DNA of 46,839 nt, taken from contig CANQBZ010000016.1 in assembly GCA_947589295.1 (NCBI GenBank), forward strand, positions 1 to 46,839. Reading direction: 5' to 3'. Of this stretch, positions 34,356 through 43,636 are shown piece after piece. Position 1 is the first letter of the stretch; every line of letters begins with the position of its first letter. The notes beneath the pieces are model-generated. The model was not told the DNA's origin and ran no database searches. It was given only the letters and a program-made list of their open reading frames with translations. This stretch comes from an uncultured Akkermansia sp. GTDB taxonomy: Bacteria > Verrucomicrobiota > Verrucomicrobiia > Verrucomicrobiales > Akkermansiaceae. Both the position numbers and the translations under genes were made by a program.

Positions 34356-34950
34356 CAGCTAATTCCAGCAAGCGGGCATCATGAGTACAAATGATGCATA
34401 TTCGCTTTGAAGCATCCTTGAGCACCAATTTTTTAATGATGTCGGTATTATCATCATCCAATCCCGAAGTCGGTTCATCTAACAGTACTGTCGGTGCATT
34501 TTTCATCAGAGTGCGCGCCAGGGCGGCGCGCTGCGCTTGACCGCCGGATAGCTTATCAGCCCGGCGGCGTCGAAGCTCCTGCAGTCCCAAATCCCGTATA
34601 AGCTCTTCACACAGGGGTTTCCACAAGCGCCCCGGGAGCATCGCCATCTCGGCCGCCAACCGCAAGTTACGCTCCACACTCATGAGAGGCAAAAGGTTAA
34701 TCCCTTGAAACATGTAGGCCACACAGCGGCGATGATACATGCGACTTGTGACCTTCACTCCAGTGGGAGTTATAATTCTTCCGCTTTCTACTTTCAGGTA
34801 TCCAGCCAAGAGCTTGAGCAAGGTGGTCTTTCCGCTGCCCGAGTATCCCTTCAGAACTGTGATACCAGGCCTAAAGGTGTGCGAAAAACGCTCTAATACC
34901 TTCTCCCGGCGAGTATACCCAAAAGTGATGTTGTCACACACGAGATTCAT
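34318..34950 (-). CDS. ABC transporter ATPase, LolD/MacB type
   Basis: 210 residues. Walker A GYSGSGKT (35-42), Q-loop, signature LSGGQAQRAALARTL, Walker B TVLLDEPTSGLD and the H-loop in CTHD are all present, so it should be active. Its ATG overlaps the adaptor stop by 4 bp. It powers the adjacent permease. Confidence 0.92.
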   Translation of the reverse strand: MNLVCDNITFGYTRREKVLERFSHTFRPGITVLKGYSGSGKTTLLKLLAGYLKVESGRIITPTGVKVTSRMYHRRCVAYMFQGINLLPLMSVERNLRLAAEMAMLPGRLWKPLCEELIRDLGLQELRRRRADKLSGGQAQRAALARTLMKNAPTVLLDEPTSGLDDDNTDIIKKLVLKDASKRICIICTHDARLLELADDLIDFDHPVSC

Positions 34951-35990
34951 GGCTCGCTAGCAGGCGTAGCAGATTGAGGCCGCATGATAACATCACGCTC
35001 GGTGATGAGCATTACAACATGATCCGGGTAAACCAGCTGAGCGAGCTCGCGCCAGTCTTGGCAATCGGGGGCAGAGGGGTGGGTGAGCAATTCGGCCTTG
35101 CTCACTCGTTTGCAGCCTCCATCTGTAGTATAATACAACGTGGCTGTGGTGGAACTACCTAGCATTCGAAATGCCGTGTCGTGTGCTTGCTGGGGTATTT
35201 TGAAGAAGTAGACAAGCATATCGCCGCGGTTGCCGCCGCGCTCAACCCTGCGGAATGCAAAGGTGCCCGTCAACCGTTGACCCGCCGGAAGCCGCACTGC
35301 CACGCTAAAGGACTCAGGCTGCATAAGACTGAGGTCCGTATCAGTCAGGCTCACTGTGATATAAAAAGCTGAATCATCGCAAACCGTTGCAAAAGGAATT
35401 GCCGGGTTCTGCACATACTCAAAGGGCCTCTCCGGGTGCTCCGGCATCGGGAAGTGGTACTGCAAGCGCCCAGTAAAAGGCATGCGCATGGTAAGCGGTT
35501 CGTGCTTCATGTCAAAATCCATTCTTTTCCTGCGCTCTATTGTATTGAGTTCAAGCTTGTTGAGCTCAATCCGTTCGTTGATATCAGCCACGGATGCCTG
35601 GGATGCCTCGCCCTCAGGGCGCAGTTCGCGGGCATAGTTGCGCTCTTCTTCGTTCAGAGAAAGGTAAAAGTTGAGTTTCTCACGTTGCTGTTCAAGTTTG
35701 CGGATCTCATCCTTTTTTGTCAGTCGCTCACGGCGAATTTGCAGCTCCATATCCTCACGCTCTTGCTGCGTTTTTTCTTTATCCATCACTGCAATCACAG
35801 TTCCCTTCTCTACGCGTTGCGATGTATCGACATGCAAATCGCTCACGATCCCCTTCGTTTGAAAGGAGAGGGTAGCCACCTGCTCCGGTACAATTTTCGC
35901 ATCAAGGTCGCCAACAGGAACCGTCTCGGCTTTCAGACAGGTTCCGAGAACGATCAGACAACCGATGATGTTGGGAAAATGGCGCATCAT
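34947..35990 (-). CDS. Periplasmic adaptor (HlyD/MacA-like) of ABC exporter
   Basis: 347 residues. The signal peptide is followed by a lipoyl-like half motif (TKGIVSDLHVDTSQRVEKGTVIAVMD is split by a long hairpin). Residues about 75-155 are a charged coiled coil, as in membrane-fusion proteins, then beta-barrel segments. It would link the inner-membrane permease to an outer-membrane channel; no channel gene is nearby. It starts 8 bp after ybaB, so the exporter is read with the dnaX operon. Confidence 0.8.
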   Translation of the reverse strand: MMRHFPNIIGCLIVLGTCLKAETVPVGDLDAKIVPEQVATLSFQTKGIVSDLHVDTSQRVEKGTVIAVMDKEKTQQEREDMELQIRRERLTKKDEIRKLEQQREKLNFYLSLNEEERNYARELRPEGEASQASVADINERIELNKLELNTIERRKRMDFDMKHEPLTMRMPFTGRLQYHFPMPEHPERPFEYVQNPAIPFATVCDDSAFYITVSLTDTDLSLMQPESFSVAVRLPAGQRLTGTFAFRRVERGGNRGDMLVYFFKIPQQAHDTAFRMLGSSTTATLYYTTDGGCKRVSKAELLTHPSAPDCQDWRELAQLVYPDHVVMLITERDVIMRPQSATPASEP

Positions 35991-35998
35991 GTACGCAA

Positions 35999-36301
35999 CT
36001 ACATGGGGAAACCCAGTCCACCAGTGACTTTACGCATCTCTGCCTCAGCCATATCCTTGGCCCCCTTCAGCGCATCTTGAACAGTCTTGAGCACCATCGC
36101 GGAAAGGAATTCTACGTCCTCCGGGTCCACGACTGAAGGATCTATTTTCAGGTGCACAAGATTGCCAGAGCCATCCGCGACAGCTTGCACTTTGCCACCA
36201 GGGGCTTCAGCACAGAACTTCTGCTCTGCGAGGCGAGCCTGCGCCTGGGCCATACCTGCCTGCATGGCCTGAGCTTGTTTCATCAATTTTTGGAGATTCA
36301 T
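35999..36301 (-). CDS. ybaB: YbaB/EbfC nucleoid-associated protein
   Basis: 100 residues, normal length. MNLQKLMKQAQAMQ and GGLGFPM at the ends, with VQAVADGSGNLVHLKIDPSVVDPEDVEFL in two parts, match the family. It binds DNA as a dimer and is commonly placed right after dnaX, as here (4-bp overlap). The usual third partner recR is missing; a transporter adaptor follows instead. Confidence 0.95.
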   Translation of the reverse strand: MNLQKLMKQAQAMQAGMAQAQARLAEQKFCAEAPGGKVQAVADGSGNLVHLKIDPSVVDPEDVEFLSAMVLKTVQDALKGAKDMAEAEMRKVTGGLGFPM

Positions 36302-38133
36302 GACTGGGGAATAATCTGGGCTTCCAATTCACGGAGGGCCAGCTCGATGAGCGGGTCTTCATAGAAATCGTGTTCCGAAATAGGGGATTTTTGCTCCTCG
36401 GACGGAGCTTCTTCAACCTGAGGCGTGACCTTCTTGCTGATTTTTCTCGCGGCAGGGTTGGCAGCTGGGGCAGGCAGCACTTCGTCAGCCGCCGGGGCGG
36501 GCACGCTCTCATCTGTAACAATGCGGAATCTCTCAACCTGAACCCCGCTGCTAGCGCGCAGTTGCTCGCACACCAGCAAACCCACTTCGTCACTCAGCAG
36601 GGCGTCTCGGCTGGCCGTGTCCCTAGGGTGTATCGCTATGGTAGCCAATCCATTCTCCTCGCCCACAAAAAGCGTGCTGCCGATGAGTCCGGCTTTCAGC
36701 GGGGATTTCGCGCGGACGCATTGCACCGCTTGCTCCCATAGTTCTGCTGATATGCCGCCCAGTGCCTGCGGTTTTGCTTCTTCTGGGTCGGACCCCTCCT
36801 TGCTAAAGTCAGGGGGCTCGTCATCTATGGGAGGAAGCGAAGGAAGTGCGGACTCGGGGGCATCCGAAGAATCAGGTTGCTGAGGAGGCGGCGCGTCCGC
36901 CTGAGAGAGGGAGTTCGACTGAGCCAGCGGCTCCTCGGGCTGCTCAGCCGATGGCCGGGCAATGTCCGGCAGTAGCTCTGTGGCAATGGGAGTTTCCGGC
37001 AAAGGGGCTCCATTGAGCGCCTTGATGATATCGCTGATATTGGCTTGCGCCAAGCAATGCACAGCTTGAATTATACCCAACTCTAAATGCAAACGCTTGT
37101 TGGTACTCCAACGCATCCGTTCTTCCGCGACGGAAAGCGCCTCCATGAGACTCATAACTTTGTCCAGTGGAATACGCGCCATGTATTCTAACAACGGCTC
37201 ACGCCATGCTGGTGGCACAGCGGTGCTGCTCTCCTGCGGGGCTACCTTTGCCACCAGCAGCTCACGTATGGTGCCCATCATCTCCACCAGAAATTGTCCC
37301 ATATCACGCCCGGCTTCCGAAAGATCATGCACCAAGTGCAATAAACTTGGTAGTTGGCGTCCCAACAGGTAAGATACAGCACGTGCTACAGTCTCGCGTC
37401 CCGTGATGCCGAATATCTCATTGACATTGCGCTCCGTGATCTCATTGCCGCAAAAGGAAACCAACTGGTCAAGCATGGATTGCGCATCGCGCATGCCGCC
37501 ATCAGCCACGCCAGCTATGGCGTAGGCCGCCTCTTCGCTGAGTCTCACCCCCTCCAGGCCGGCAATATGAATGAGGTGTTTCGCGATGACATCCGCCGGG
37601 ATGGGTCGTAAGTCAAAACGCTGGCAACGCGAAAGAATAGTGGGCAGAATCTTATGCGGCTCAGTGGTCGCAAAAATGAACATGACATGCTCTGGAGGCT
37701 CCTCAAGTGTTTTGAGCAGCGCGTTGAAAGACTCCTTGGTAAGCATGTGCACCTCGTCTATGTAAATGATGCGATACTGCCCGCGAGTGGGAGTAAACTG
37801 CACATTGTCCCGCAGGTCACGAATATTGTCAATGCCACGATTTGAAGCGCCGTCTATCTCAAGCACATCCAGACTGGTTCCCTCGGCTATCTCGCGGCAC
37901 ACATCCTCATCCGGATCAAAGTCCACCCGCGGACCACCGGTGCAATTCAACGCCTTGGCAAAAATACGAGCAGTGGAGGTCTTACCGGTGCCCCTGGGGC
38001 CTACAAACAGATACGCATGGGCCAAGCGCTTCTGCTCAATGGCGTTGCAGAGCGTACGCACCACATGCTCCTGCCCAAGCACGTCCTTGAATGTACGCGG
38101 GCGATACTTCCTGGCGAAGACCTGATAACTCAC
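36298..38133 (-). CDS. dnaX: DNA polymerase III subunit tau/gamma
   Basis: 611 residues from a GTG. YQVFARKYRPRTFKDVLGQ, Walker A GPRGTGKT, IDEVHML and SRCQRF are typical of the clamp-loader ATPase. The zinc module appears reduced: after ALNC only one further Cys is found (DEDVCREI), where E. coli has four. The C-terminal half is Pro/Glu-rich and divergent, ending in a helical tail. The predicted promoter start coincides with the GTG, so the message is likely leaderless. It heads the dnaX-ybaB-exporter operon. Confidence 0.96.
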   Translation of the reverse strand: MSYQVFARKYRPRTFKDVLGQEHVVRTLCNAIEQKRLAHAYLFVGPRGTGKTSTARIFAKALNCTGGPRVDFDPDEDVCREIAEGTSLDVLEIDGASNRGIDNIRDLRDNVQFTPTRGQYRIIYIDEVHMLTKESFNALLKTLEEPPEHVMFIFATTEPHKILPTILSRCQRFDLRPIPADVIAKHLIHIAGLEGVRLSEEAAYAIAGVADGGMRDAQSMLDQLVSFCGNEITERNVNEIFGITGRETVARAVSYLLGRQLPSLLHLVHDLSEAGRDMGQFLVEMMGTIRELLVAKVAPQESSTAVPPAWREPLLEYMARIPLDKVMSLMEALSVAEERMRWSTNKRLHLELGIIQAVHCLAQANISDIIKALNGAPLPETPIATELLPDIARPSAEQPEEPLAQSNSLSQADAPPPQQPDSSDAPESALPSLPPIDDEPPDFSKEGSDPEEAKPQALGGISAELWEQAVQCVRAKSPLKAGLIGSTLFVGEENGLATIAIHPRDTASRDALLSDEVGLLVCEQLRASSGVQVERFRIVTDESVPAPAADEVLPAPAANPAARKISKKVTPQVEEAPSEEQKSPISEHDFYEDPLIELALRELEAQIIPQS

Positions 38134-38139
38134 GCCTTG

Positions 38140-38168
38140 AGCCTACACCTGTCTATCCGAAAAAGCAA
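38140..38168 (-). promoter_or_regulatory. Promoter for dnaX operon, leaderless
   Basis: Minus strand TTGCTT (38168-38163), 17-bp spacer, TAGGCT (38145-38140); the GTG start is at 38133, 7 nt from the -10. Confidence 0.5.
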
Positions 38169-38220
38169 GCGCAATCTTCGCGCGCAACGACACGCGGAGC
38201 TCAAGCTGCATATTTTCTGC

Positions 38221-38248
38221 TTGAGAAACGCAACCAAAAGAGTATGAT
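38221..38248 (+). promoter_or_regulatory. Promoter for XRE-cupin gene
   Basis: TTGAGA (38221-38226), 16-bp spacer, TATGAT (38243-38248); leader of about 70 nt to the ATG at 38325. Confidence 0.45.
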
Positions 38249-38324
38249 CCTAAGAAGAAAAAGGCTCGTACCTGCCCTGTTCCTCCTCTCCAATAGATCC
38301 CATCAAAATGAACCACACACAAGT

Positions 38325-38882
38325 ATGGATGAGCAACTCAAACAATTAGGCGAGCGCTTGCGCGGCCTGCGCGATGCTCTCAATGTCCCCAAGAAAGAGA
38401 TTGCCGAGATGATCGGCATTGACGTAGAAAAATATGAGCGAATTGAAAAGGGTGAGCTGGATATCACCATTTCTAACCTCATGAAAATCGCCCATAAGTA
38501 CGGTCTTTCAACCGAAGAGCTTATGTTTTCCGAAACCCCGCATATGAAATCATATTCGGTGGTGCGAAAGGGCCAAGGGATCTCAGTTGAACGCTCTAAG
38601 GCATATAATTACCGGAGTCTTGTGAGCGGCTTCCGGGACCACAAGGCCGATGTCTTCCTCGTTACGGTGGAACCTAAGCCCTCAGCACGCATCATCTACA
38701 AAAGCTCGCACGCAGGACAGGAGTTCAATTACGTGCTGGCCGGCAAAATGATGTTCTACATCGGGAGTAAGTCCATCATGCTGGATGAGGGCGACAGCAT
38801 CTACCTGGACGCCACAGAGCCGCACGGCATGCTGGCTATGGGTGATACAGCCGCCCAAATTCTGACTTTCAGCGTTGAGTAA
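38325..38882 (+). CDS. XRE-family regulator with C-terminal cupin domain
   Basis: 185 residues from the ATG at 38325, the usual length of the class. Residues about 8-65 are a Cro/CI-type helix-turn-helix (LRGLRDALNVPKKEIAEMIG, then ISNLMKIAHKYGLS). Residues about 105-180 are a small cupin barrel (GQEFNYVLAGKMMFYIG, DEGDSIYLDATEPHGM) that probably binds a small ligand. It stands 17 bp before an acyl-CoA synthetase gene on the same strand. Such pairs are frequent in gut anaerobes, so it likely controls that gene in response to its substrate or product. Confidence 0.88.
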   Translation: MDEQLKQLGERLRGLRDALNVPKKEIAEMIGIDVEKYERIEKGELDITISNLMKIAHKYGLSTEELMFSETPHMKSYSVVRKGQGISVERSKAYNYRSLVSGFRDHKADVFLVTVEPKPSARIIYKSSHAGQEFNYVLAGKMMFYIGSKSIMLDEGDSIYLDATEPHGMLAMGDTAAQILTFSVE

Positions 38883-38899
38883 CCCTCAAAATTACCACC

Positions 38900-40570
38900 A
38901 TGATCGAACGTTTCCTGAAGCAGACACATTTCGAGTCCGTCGAGGACTACAACCGGCATCTCGAGTTCATCATCCCGCAAAACTTCAACTTCGCTTATGA
39001 TGTCATGGATGCTTGGGCTCTTGAAGCCCCCGATAAGCTAGCTCTTCTCTGGACCAATGACCAAGGAGAGGAAATTCGCGCCACGTTCGGCAAGCTGAAG
39101 GAACAAACCGACCAAGCTGCAAGCTACTTGACGTCACTGGGCATCGGGAAGAACGACCCGGTCATGCTCATTCTGAAGCGCCGCTACGAGTGGTGGATCG
39201 TAATGCTCGCGCTGCACAAAATCGGCGCCGTGGTCATACCCGCCACGCACATGCTCACCAAGCACGATATCGTCTACCGCAACACGCGCGCTTCGGTGAA
39301 GGCGATCATTTGCGTGGACGACCCGTATGTGGTGAGCCAGATCCGCGCCGCCGCCGCCGATAGTCCCACCGTCCAACATTACATCACCATCGCTGACCAT
39401 GGCAAGCCTATCCCCGATGGTTTTCGCGACTGGCAATCCGAATGGCTCAAGGCTCCTCCCTTCCGCAAGCCGGCCTCTGTCAACTCCAACGAGGATACCA
39501 TGCTCATGTACTTTACCAGCGGCACGAGCGGCGAACCCAATATGGTGGCCCATGACTACCTGTATGCCCTGGGACACCTCACGACCGGCGTCTTTTGGCA
39601 TCATCTGCACGAGCATTCACTGCACCTCACCGTGGCTGACACCGGCTGGGGCAAGGCCGTGTGGGGCAAGTTTTACGGTCAGTGGTTTGCCGGGGCCACC
39701 GTATTTGTATTCGACCACGAAAAGTTCAACGCCGACACCCTGCTGCGCCAGATTGAGAAATACAAGGTGACGAGCTTCTGCGCTCCTCCCACCATCTACC
39801 GCTTCATGATTCGCGAGGATTTGTCAAAATACGACCTCTCCAGCTTGGAATACTGCACCACGGCAGGCGAAGCGCTCAACCCTGCCGTCTTCGACAAGTT
39901 CAAGGAGAAAACGGGTATCAGCATGATGGAAGGATTCGGACAAACGGAAACCACCATGACCCTCGGCACCTTCCCATGGATGACTCCCAAACCGGGGTCC
40001 ATGGGCATCCCCAATGCGCAGTACGACATTGACCTGCTGCGGCCTGACGGCACACGCTGCGAAGATGGCGAAAAGGGTGAAATTGTGGTGCGCGTGGGCG
40101 ACCGGAAGCCCATCGGGCTCTTCAAGGAATACCACCGCAACCCCGAGCTCACCCGCCGCGCTTGGCACGATGGCATCTACCACACCGGCGATATGGCATG
40201 GCGCGATGAGGATGGCTACTACTGGTTTGTCGGGCGCATGGACGACATCATCAAATCCAGCGGTTACCGCATTGGTCCTTTCGAGGTGGAGAGCGCGCTG
40301 ATGACTCACCCTGCCGTGGTGGAATGCGCCATCACGGGCGTGCCGGATGAGATACGAGGCATGGTGGTGAAAGCCACGGTGGTACTCGGCAAGGAATGGA
40401 AAAACAAGGCCGGCGAAGGACTTGTCAAGGAGCTGCAGGAGCATGTGAAGCGAGAAACCGCTCCTTACAAATACCCCCGCATTGTCGAGTTTGTCGATGA
40501 GCTGCCCAAAACGATCAGCGGCAAAATCCGTCGCGTGGAAATCCGCGAAAAAGACAACCTCAAAGACTAG
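38900..40570 (+). CDS. AMP-forming acyl-CoA synthetase
   Basis: 556 residues. The adenylation P-loop reads YFTSGTSGEPN, with Asn where Lys is common; GFGQTETT, HTGDMAW, the hinge region YYWFVGRMDD and the catalytic Lys in TISGKIRR are all present. The fold and length fit medium-chain or acetyl-CoA-synthetase-like enzymes that form acyl-AMP and then acyl-CoA. The acyl group cannot be read from sequence. Its operon mate is the XRE-cupin regulator. It converges on rlmH with a 6-bp gap. Confidence 0.88.
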   Translation: MIERFLKQTHFESVEDYNRHLEFIIPQNFNFAYDVMDAWALEAPDKLALLWTNDQGEEIRATFGKLKEQTDQAASYLTSLGIGKNDPVMLILKRRYEWWIVMLALHKIGAVVIPATHMLTKHDIVYRNTRASVKAIICVDDPYVVSQIRAAAADSPTVQHYITIADHGKPIPDGFRDWQSEWLKAPPFRKPASVNSNEDTMLMYFTSGTSGEPNMVAHDYLYALGHLTTGVFWHHLHEHSLHLTVADTGWGKAVWGKFYGQWFAGATVFVFDHEKFNADTLLRQIEKYKVTSFCAPPTIYRFMIREDLSKYDLSSLEYCTTAGEALNPAVFDKFKEKTGISMMEGFGQTETTMTLGTFPWMTPKPGSMGIPNAQYDIDLLRPDGTRCEDGEKGEIVVRVGDRKPIGLFKEYHRNPELTRRAWHDGIYHTGDMAWRDEDGYYWFVGRMDDIIKSSGYRIGPFEVESALMTHPAVVECAITGVPDEIRGMVVKATVVLGKEWKNKAGEGLVKELQEHVKRETAPYKYPRIVEFVDELPKTISGKIRRVEIREKDNLKD

Positions 40571-40576
40571 GCGCTA

Positions 40577-41017
40577 TCAGTCCCGGTGGTAGGGAGCGCC
40601 GGCCAATAGCGTGTGGATGCGGTACACCTGCTCCAAGAGGACGAGCAGCGCCAGCTCGTGCTGCATGGTGTGGCGACCCAAGGAAAGCGTCATCTCGCAT
40701 GCGGCGCGCAGTTCCTCCGTATGTCCGTCCGCCGGTCCGATGAGAAAAGCCACGCGTTTTACTGCGTCCATCTGCCATGAACGCCATTGGGCTTCCAGCT
40801 CGCGCGTGCTCCAGTTCATTCCACGCTCATCCATCGCGATGCGCACGTAGCCCTCGCTGGCGCGCAGCATGGCATCCGCTACATCGTTCGCACTTCCTTC
40901 TTTCACATAGCGTATTTCCACTTTTCCGAGCGGGCGCAACCGTTCCTCATAAAAAGCCACACCCGCCTTCGCGTAGGCGAGCGCAGGCTTGTTCACGGCT
41001 AAAATCAACGTCTGCAT
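40577..41017 (-). CDS. rlmH: 23S rRNA pseudouridine-1915 N3-methyltransferase
   Basis: 146 residues from the ATG at 41017; upstream codons run through the SRP RNA gene and are not coding. The SPOUT knot signature FLIGPADGH, then [23 protein letters not shown] and the C-terminal PYHRD are diagnostic. It methylates pseudouridine 1915 in helix 69 of 23S rRNA. The start codon lies directly behind the U tract of the ffs terminator, so expression must come from readthrough or a promoter within that gene. Confidence 0.94.
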   Translation of the reverse strand: MQTLILAVNKPALAYAKAGVAFYEERLRPLGKVEIRYVKEGSANDVADAMLRASEGYVRIAMDERGMNWSTRELEAQWRSWQMDAVKRVAFLIGPADGHTEELRAACEMTLSLGRHTMQHELALLVLLEQVYRIHTLLAGAPYHRD

Positions 41018-41029
41018 GAAAAAAAGGAA

Positions 41030-41125
41030 CCGCCGAAGCCTATCCGACAAACGCAGAACGAATACCGTTGCTACCTTTCGGTCCTGGCGGGGTTTTCCGG
41101 CTGCATCTCCGGGGGCTCCGACGGC
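41030..41125 (-). ncRNA. ffs: Signal recognition particle RNA (small bacterial SRP)
   Basis: The minus strand holds the universally conserved Ffh-binding hairpin CCAGGACCGAAAGGTAGCA (about 41089-41071), with a GAAA tetraloop where GGAA is most usual. The ends pair over 11 bp: CCGTCGGAGCC (41124-41114) with GGCTTCGGCGG (41040-41030), including two wobbles. The TTTTTTT that follows acts as terminator. The promoter at 41132-41160 predicts a start at about 41125, exactly at the 5' stem. The RNA joins Ffh to deliver membrane proteins. About 96 nt; ends are approximate. Confidence 0.85.
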
Positions 41126-41131
41126 ATCGGC

Positions 41132-41160
41132 ATTGTACCCGAACTGAGCGCAGGCGTCAA
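41132..41160 (-). promoter_or_regulatory. Promoter for ffs
   Basis: Minus strand TTGACG (41160-41155), 17-bp spacer, TACAAT (41137-41132). The -35 box overlaps the stop codon of the MATE gene. Confidence 0.7.
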
Positions 41161-42539
41161 GAACGGAGAAAAACTTTGCGCGCTGTCGCACGAAATCGCA
41201 AAGAGAAAATGACAGCAATGGCCGTAAGCGAGATGATAAAGCTCCACCATGCCCCCTCCGGCCCCATGGCCGGCATCAGCCAGTTTGTGCGGATGAGGAT
41301 GACGGAGAGAGGAAACCCCAGCGCCCAGTAGCAGCCTACGTTGGCCCAGGTGATGACTGCGGTGTCATGGCACGCGCGCAGCAAGCCCGCCATGAGAGCC
41401 TGCGTTCCATCAGAAAATTGATACACGGCGCATAGCGTCACCAGCGTAGCGGCTGTGGCGGTGACGGTGGGATCATCCGTGTAGAGAGAGATGATGGTGT
41501 ACCGCCAGTAAATGACTGCGGTCATGAGAAAAATTGCCGCCGCGTACATGAAACGTATGGCCGCACGAACCAGTGCACGAAATCTCCGCTCACTTTGCGC
41601 TCCCACAAGATACGCGCCGCGAATGGATACAGCTACGCTCAAACTCAGTGGAAACATGAAAAGTACGCCGGAAATATTGATGGCAATCTGCTGCGCACTC
41701 ACCATCAGCTCACCCAATGGCGCTATCACCAGCGTAATCACACAAAAATAGCTCATCTCGCACAGTGAAGCCACCCCAAGCGGCAGCCCCAGGCGAGCAA
41801 TGCGACGCATCACCCCGACTTTCCCGAAGCGCCGAAATCTCAGCATCTGCAGCGCCGCCCGCCGATGCCTGCGTGAGACCATTTGCATGCCCAGCAACAC
41901 CACACACATAAGCCAATGCACGATCGTCGTAGCAAGCCCACACCCAGCGCCACCCAGTGCAGGAAATCCCCACCACCCCAGCACGCATGCGTAGTCGAGC
42001 GGCACATTCAGTACTAACCCCAAGAGACATACCACCATTGCCGGGCGGGTCTGAGCATAGCCTTCCCAACACCCCTGCACCACCCTCATGAGCAGGGAGG
42101 CGGGAACAGCCCCCATTAGAAAATACACATAGAGCGCTGCATTCTGTGCCATCTGCTCCGAATCAGCGACACACGCAAATACCAAACTACCCAGGTAGAG
42201 CAGCACAAGTTCCACCAACATGAGTACAAGGCTGAGTAATTTGGCGCTGTTAAGCAGCAATCCTGCTCGTCTCTCATGTCCCGCTCCCAGTAGCCGTGCC
42301 AACATGGGACTGATGATATTCAATACGGCGCCCACCGATACCATGATGGGCACTGTTACCGAGGTACCCAGCGCGACTGCTGCTAAATCCTTGGTTCCCG
42401 CTCTCCCCGCCACCACGGTATCAATCACGCCCATTCCCACGCTCATCAGGTTCGCTAGGTAGAGCGGTCCCATGAGCACGAGAATCCGTCTCAGTTCCCG
42501 GCCTTCAAGTTTCTTAAAGCTTTTGCTCAAAGTTGACAT
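41157..42539 (-). CDS. MATE family multidrug/metabolite efflux transporter
   Basis: 460 residues with 12 predicted membrane segments. The N-terminal half ([52 protein letters not shown]) is typical of NorM-type MATE proteins. These export cationic drugs or metabolites using Na+ or H+. Its start overlaps the 3' end of the RNase D-like gene by 13 bp, so the two are co-translated. Confidence 0.9.
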   Translation of the reverse strand: MSTLSKSFKKLEGRELRRILVLMGPLYLANLMSVGMGVIDTVVAGRAGTKDLAAVALGTSVTVPIMVSVGAVLNIISPMLARLLGAGHERRAGLLLNSAKLLSLVLMLVELVLLYLGSLVFACVADSEQMAQNAALYVYFLMGAVPASLLMRVVQGCWEGYAQTRPAMVVCLLGLVLNVPLDYACVLGWWGFPALGGAGCGLATTIVHWLMCVVLLGMQMVSRRHRRAALQMLRFRRFGKVGVMRRIARLGLPLGVASLCEMSYFCVITLVIAPLGELMVSAQQIAINISGVLFMFPLSLSVAVSIRGAYLVGAQSERRFRALVRAAIRFMYAAAIFLMTAVIYWRYTIISLYTDDPTVTATAATLVTLCAVYQFSDGTQALMAGLLRACHDTAVITWANVGCYWALGFPLSVILIRTNWLMPAMGPEGAWWSFIISLTAIAVIFSLRFRATARKVFLRS

Positions 42540-43627
42540 GTAAGGGAAATGGCGCGTTGCGCTGCTGTGCTATCGGTAAGCAGCTCGCATTGCCAGCGCA
42601 GCAAGCCCGCCAAACCCTTCTCTTCATCGGCGGCTATAGCCTCCACCTGCGCGCGGGATGCGATGAGCGATGCATCCAGATGCAAAGCGCTCGCCAAGGC
42701 ATCTCGACGTGCGAGCCAACTCTCTAAGCTCTTCTCAAAGTGCCGCGGCATCTGACGTGGCTTGGGCCAATGAGGCAACAGCGGGTATTCGTCCTCATCC
42801 AGCAACTGGAAACACCGCACGGCACGATGGTATCTGGCTATACGCCCAGCATGGCCATGAGGCGGCAGAATGCGGCGGAAATCTTGCAGCTGGGCACTCC
42901 GTTTTAGTAGCTCTTGATTGGAACACACCATGAACACCGGCCTATTAATGCGCTCCGCCTCAGCCTCGCGCCAAAGCCAAAGTGCTCGCAGTGCGGCGAG
43001 CCCGCGGCGATTTAGCTGTCCACAGCCGCGTATTCGCCAAGCCTCCCGTTTCTCTGCGCCGCGCAGCATGCGTCTCCTGTGCAGATTCACTGCGCAGCTC
43101 TCCAAAAACCAGGAGTAGCGACCCATTCTCTTAAGTTGCTCCACCATGCGGTCTGCCATATCCAACATATAAGCCACATCCCCTTGAGCATACGCTTGCA
43201 TAGCCTCCGGGATGGGGCGCATCCCCCAATTCGCTTTCTGATTTTTTTTGCTCAGCTTAACACCGTAGAAATGCTCCACCAACGCCGCCAGACCAAATCG
43301 CTCATGCCCTAACAAACGCGCCGCTACCTGGGTATCATATATCATGGCTGGCAACTCACCGAAGGTTTCCATCAGCAAGCACATATCGTAATCTGCCCCA
43401 TGCATCCACACCTCCGCCCCCCGGAGCCAGTCACGAAATGGACTCATATCCTTTATAATCAGAGGATCAATGATTTCGATCCCCTGTTCATCCGCATATT
43501 GTATCAAACACAAACTCTCGCGGTAACGGTGCAAGCTATCCGCTTCCAAATCCAATGCTGTGCGCCCCTGCGGCTGAACTTCTGCACGCTTCACCCACAG
43601 GTCTAAGCTGGCAGCATCCGAAATCAT
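42527..43627 (-). CDS. rnd: RNase D-like DEDDy 3'-5' exoribonuclease with HRDC domain
   Basis: 366 residues. Exonuclease motif I is LDLEAD (D26, E28), motif II HGADYD (about 76-81), and motif III YAQGDVAYML carries the Tyr-x3-Asp of the DEDDy class. A HRDC-type helical region follows (LWLWREAEAERINRPVFMV, CSNQELLKRS). Family members trim tRNA and other stable RNA 3' ends. The promoter ends 9 nt before the ATG, so the message is probably leaderless. It is in one operon with the MATE gene. Confidence 0.9.
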   Translation of the reverse strand: MISDAASLDLWVKRAEVQPQGRTALDLEADSLHRYRESLCLIQYADEQGIEIIDPLIIKDMSPFRDWLRGAEVWMHGADYDMCLLMETFGELPAMIYDTQVAARLLGHERFGLAALVEHFYGVKLSKKNQKANWGMRPIPEAMQAYAQGDVAYMLDMADRMVEQLKRMGRYSWFLESCAVNLHRRRMLRGAEKREAWRIRGCGQLNRRGLAALRALWLWREAEAERINRPVFMVCSNQELLKRSAQLQDFRRILPPHGHAGRIARYHRAVRCFQLLDEDEYPLLPHWPKPRQMPRHFEKSLESWLARRDALASALHLDASLIASRAQVEAIAADEEKGLAGLLRWQCELLTDSTAAQRAISLTCQL

Positions 43628-43636
43628 CGCACGCAG

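Noticed and set aside
38091..38324. 78-residue N-terminal extension of the XRE-cupin protein
   Set aside because: It runs through the dnaX start and the predicted promoter; the helix-turn-helix begins right after the ATG at 38325.
41018..41218. N-terminal extension of rlmH to 213 residues
   Set aside because: It would translate the SRP RNA and its promoter; RlmH proteins are about 155 residues and start at the ATG 41017.
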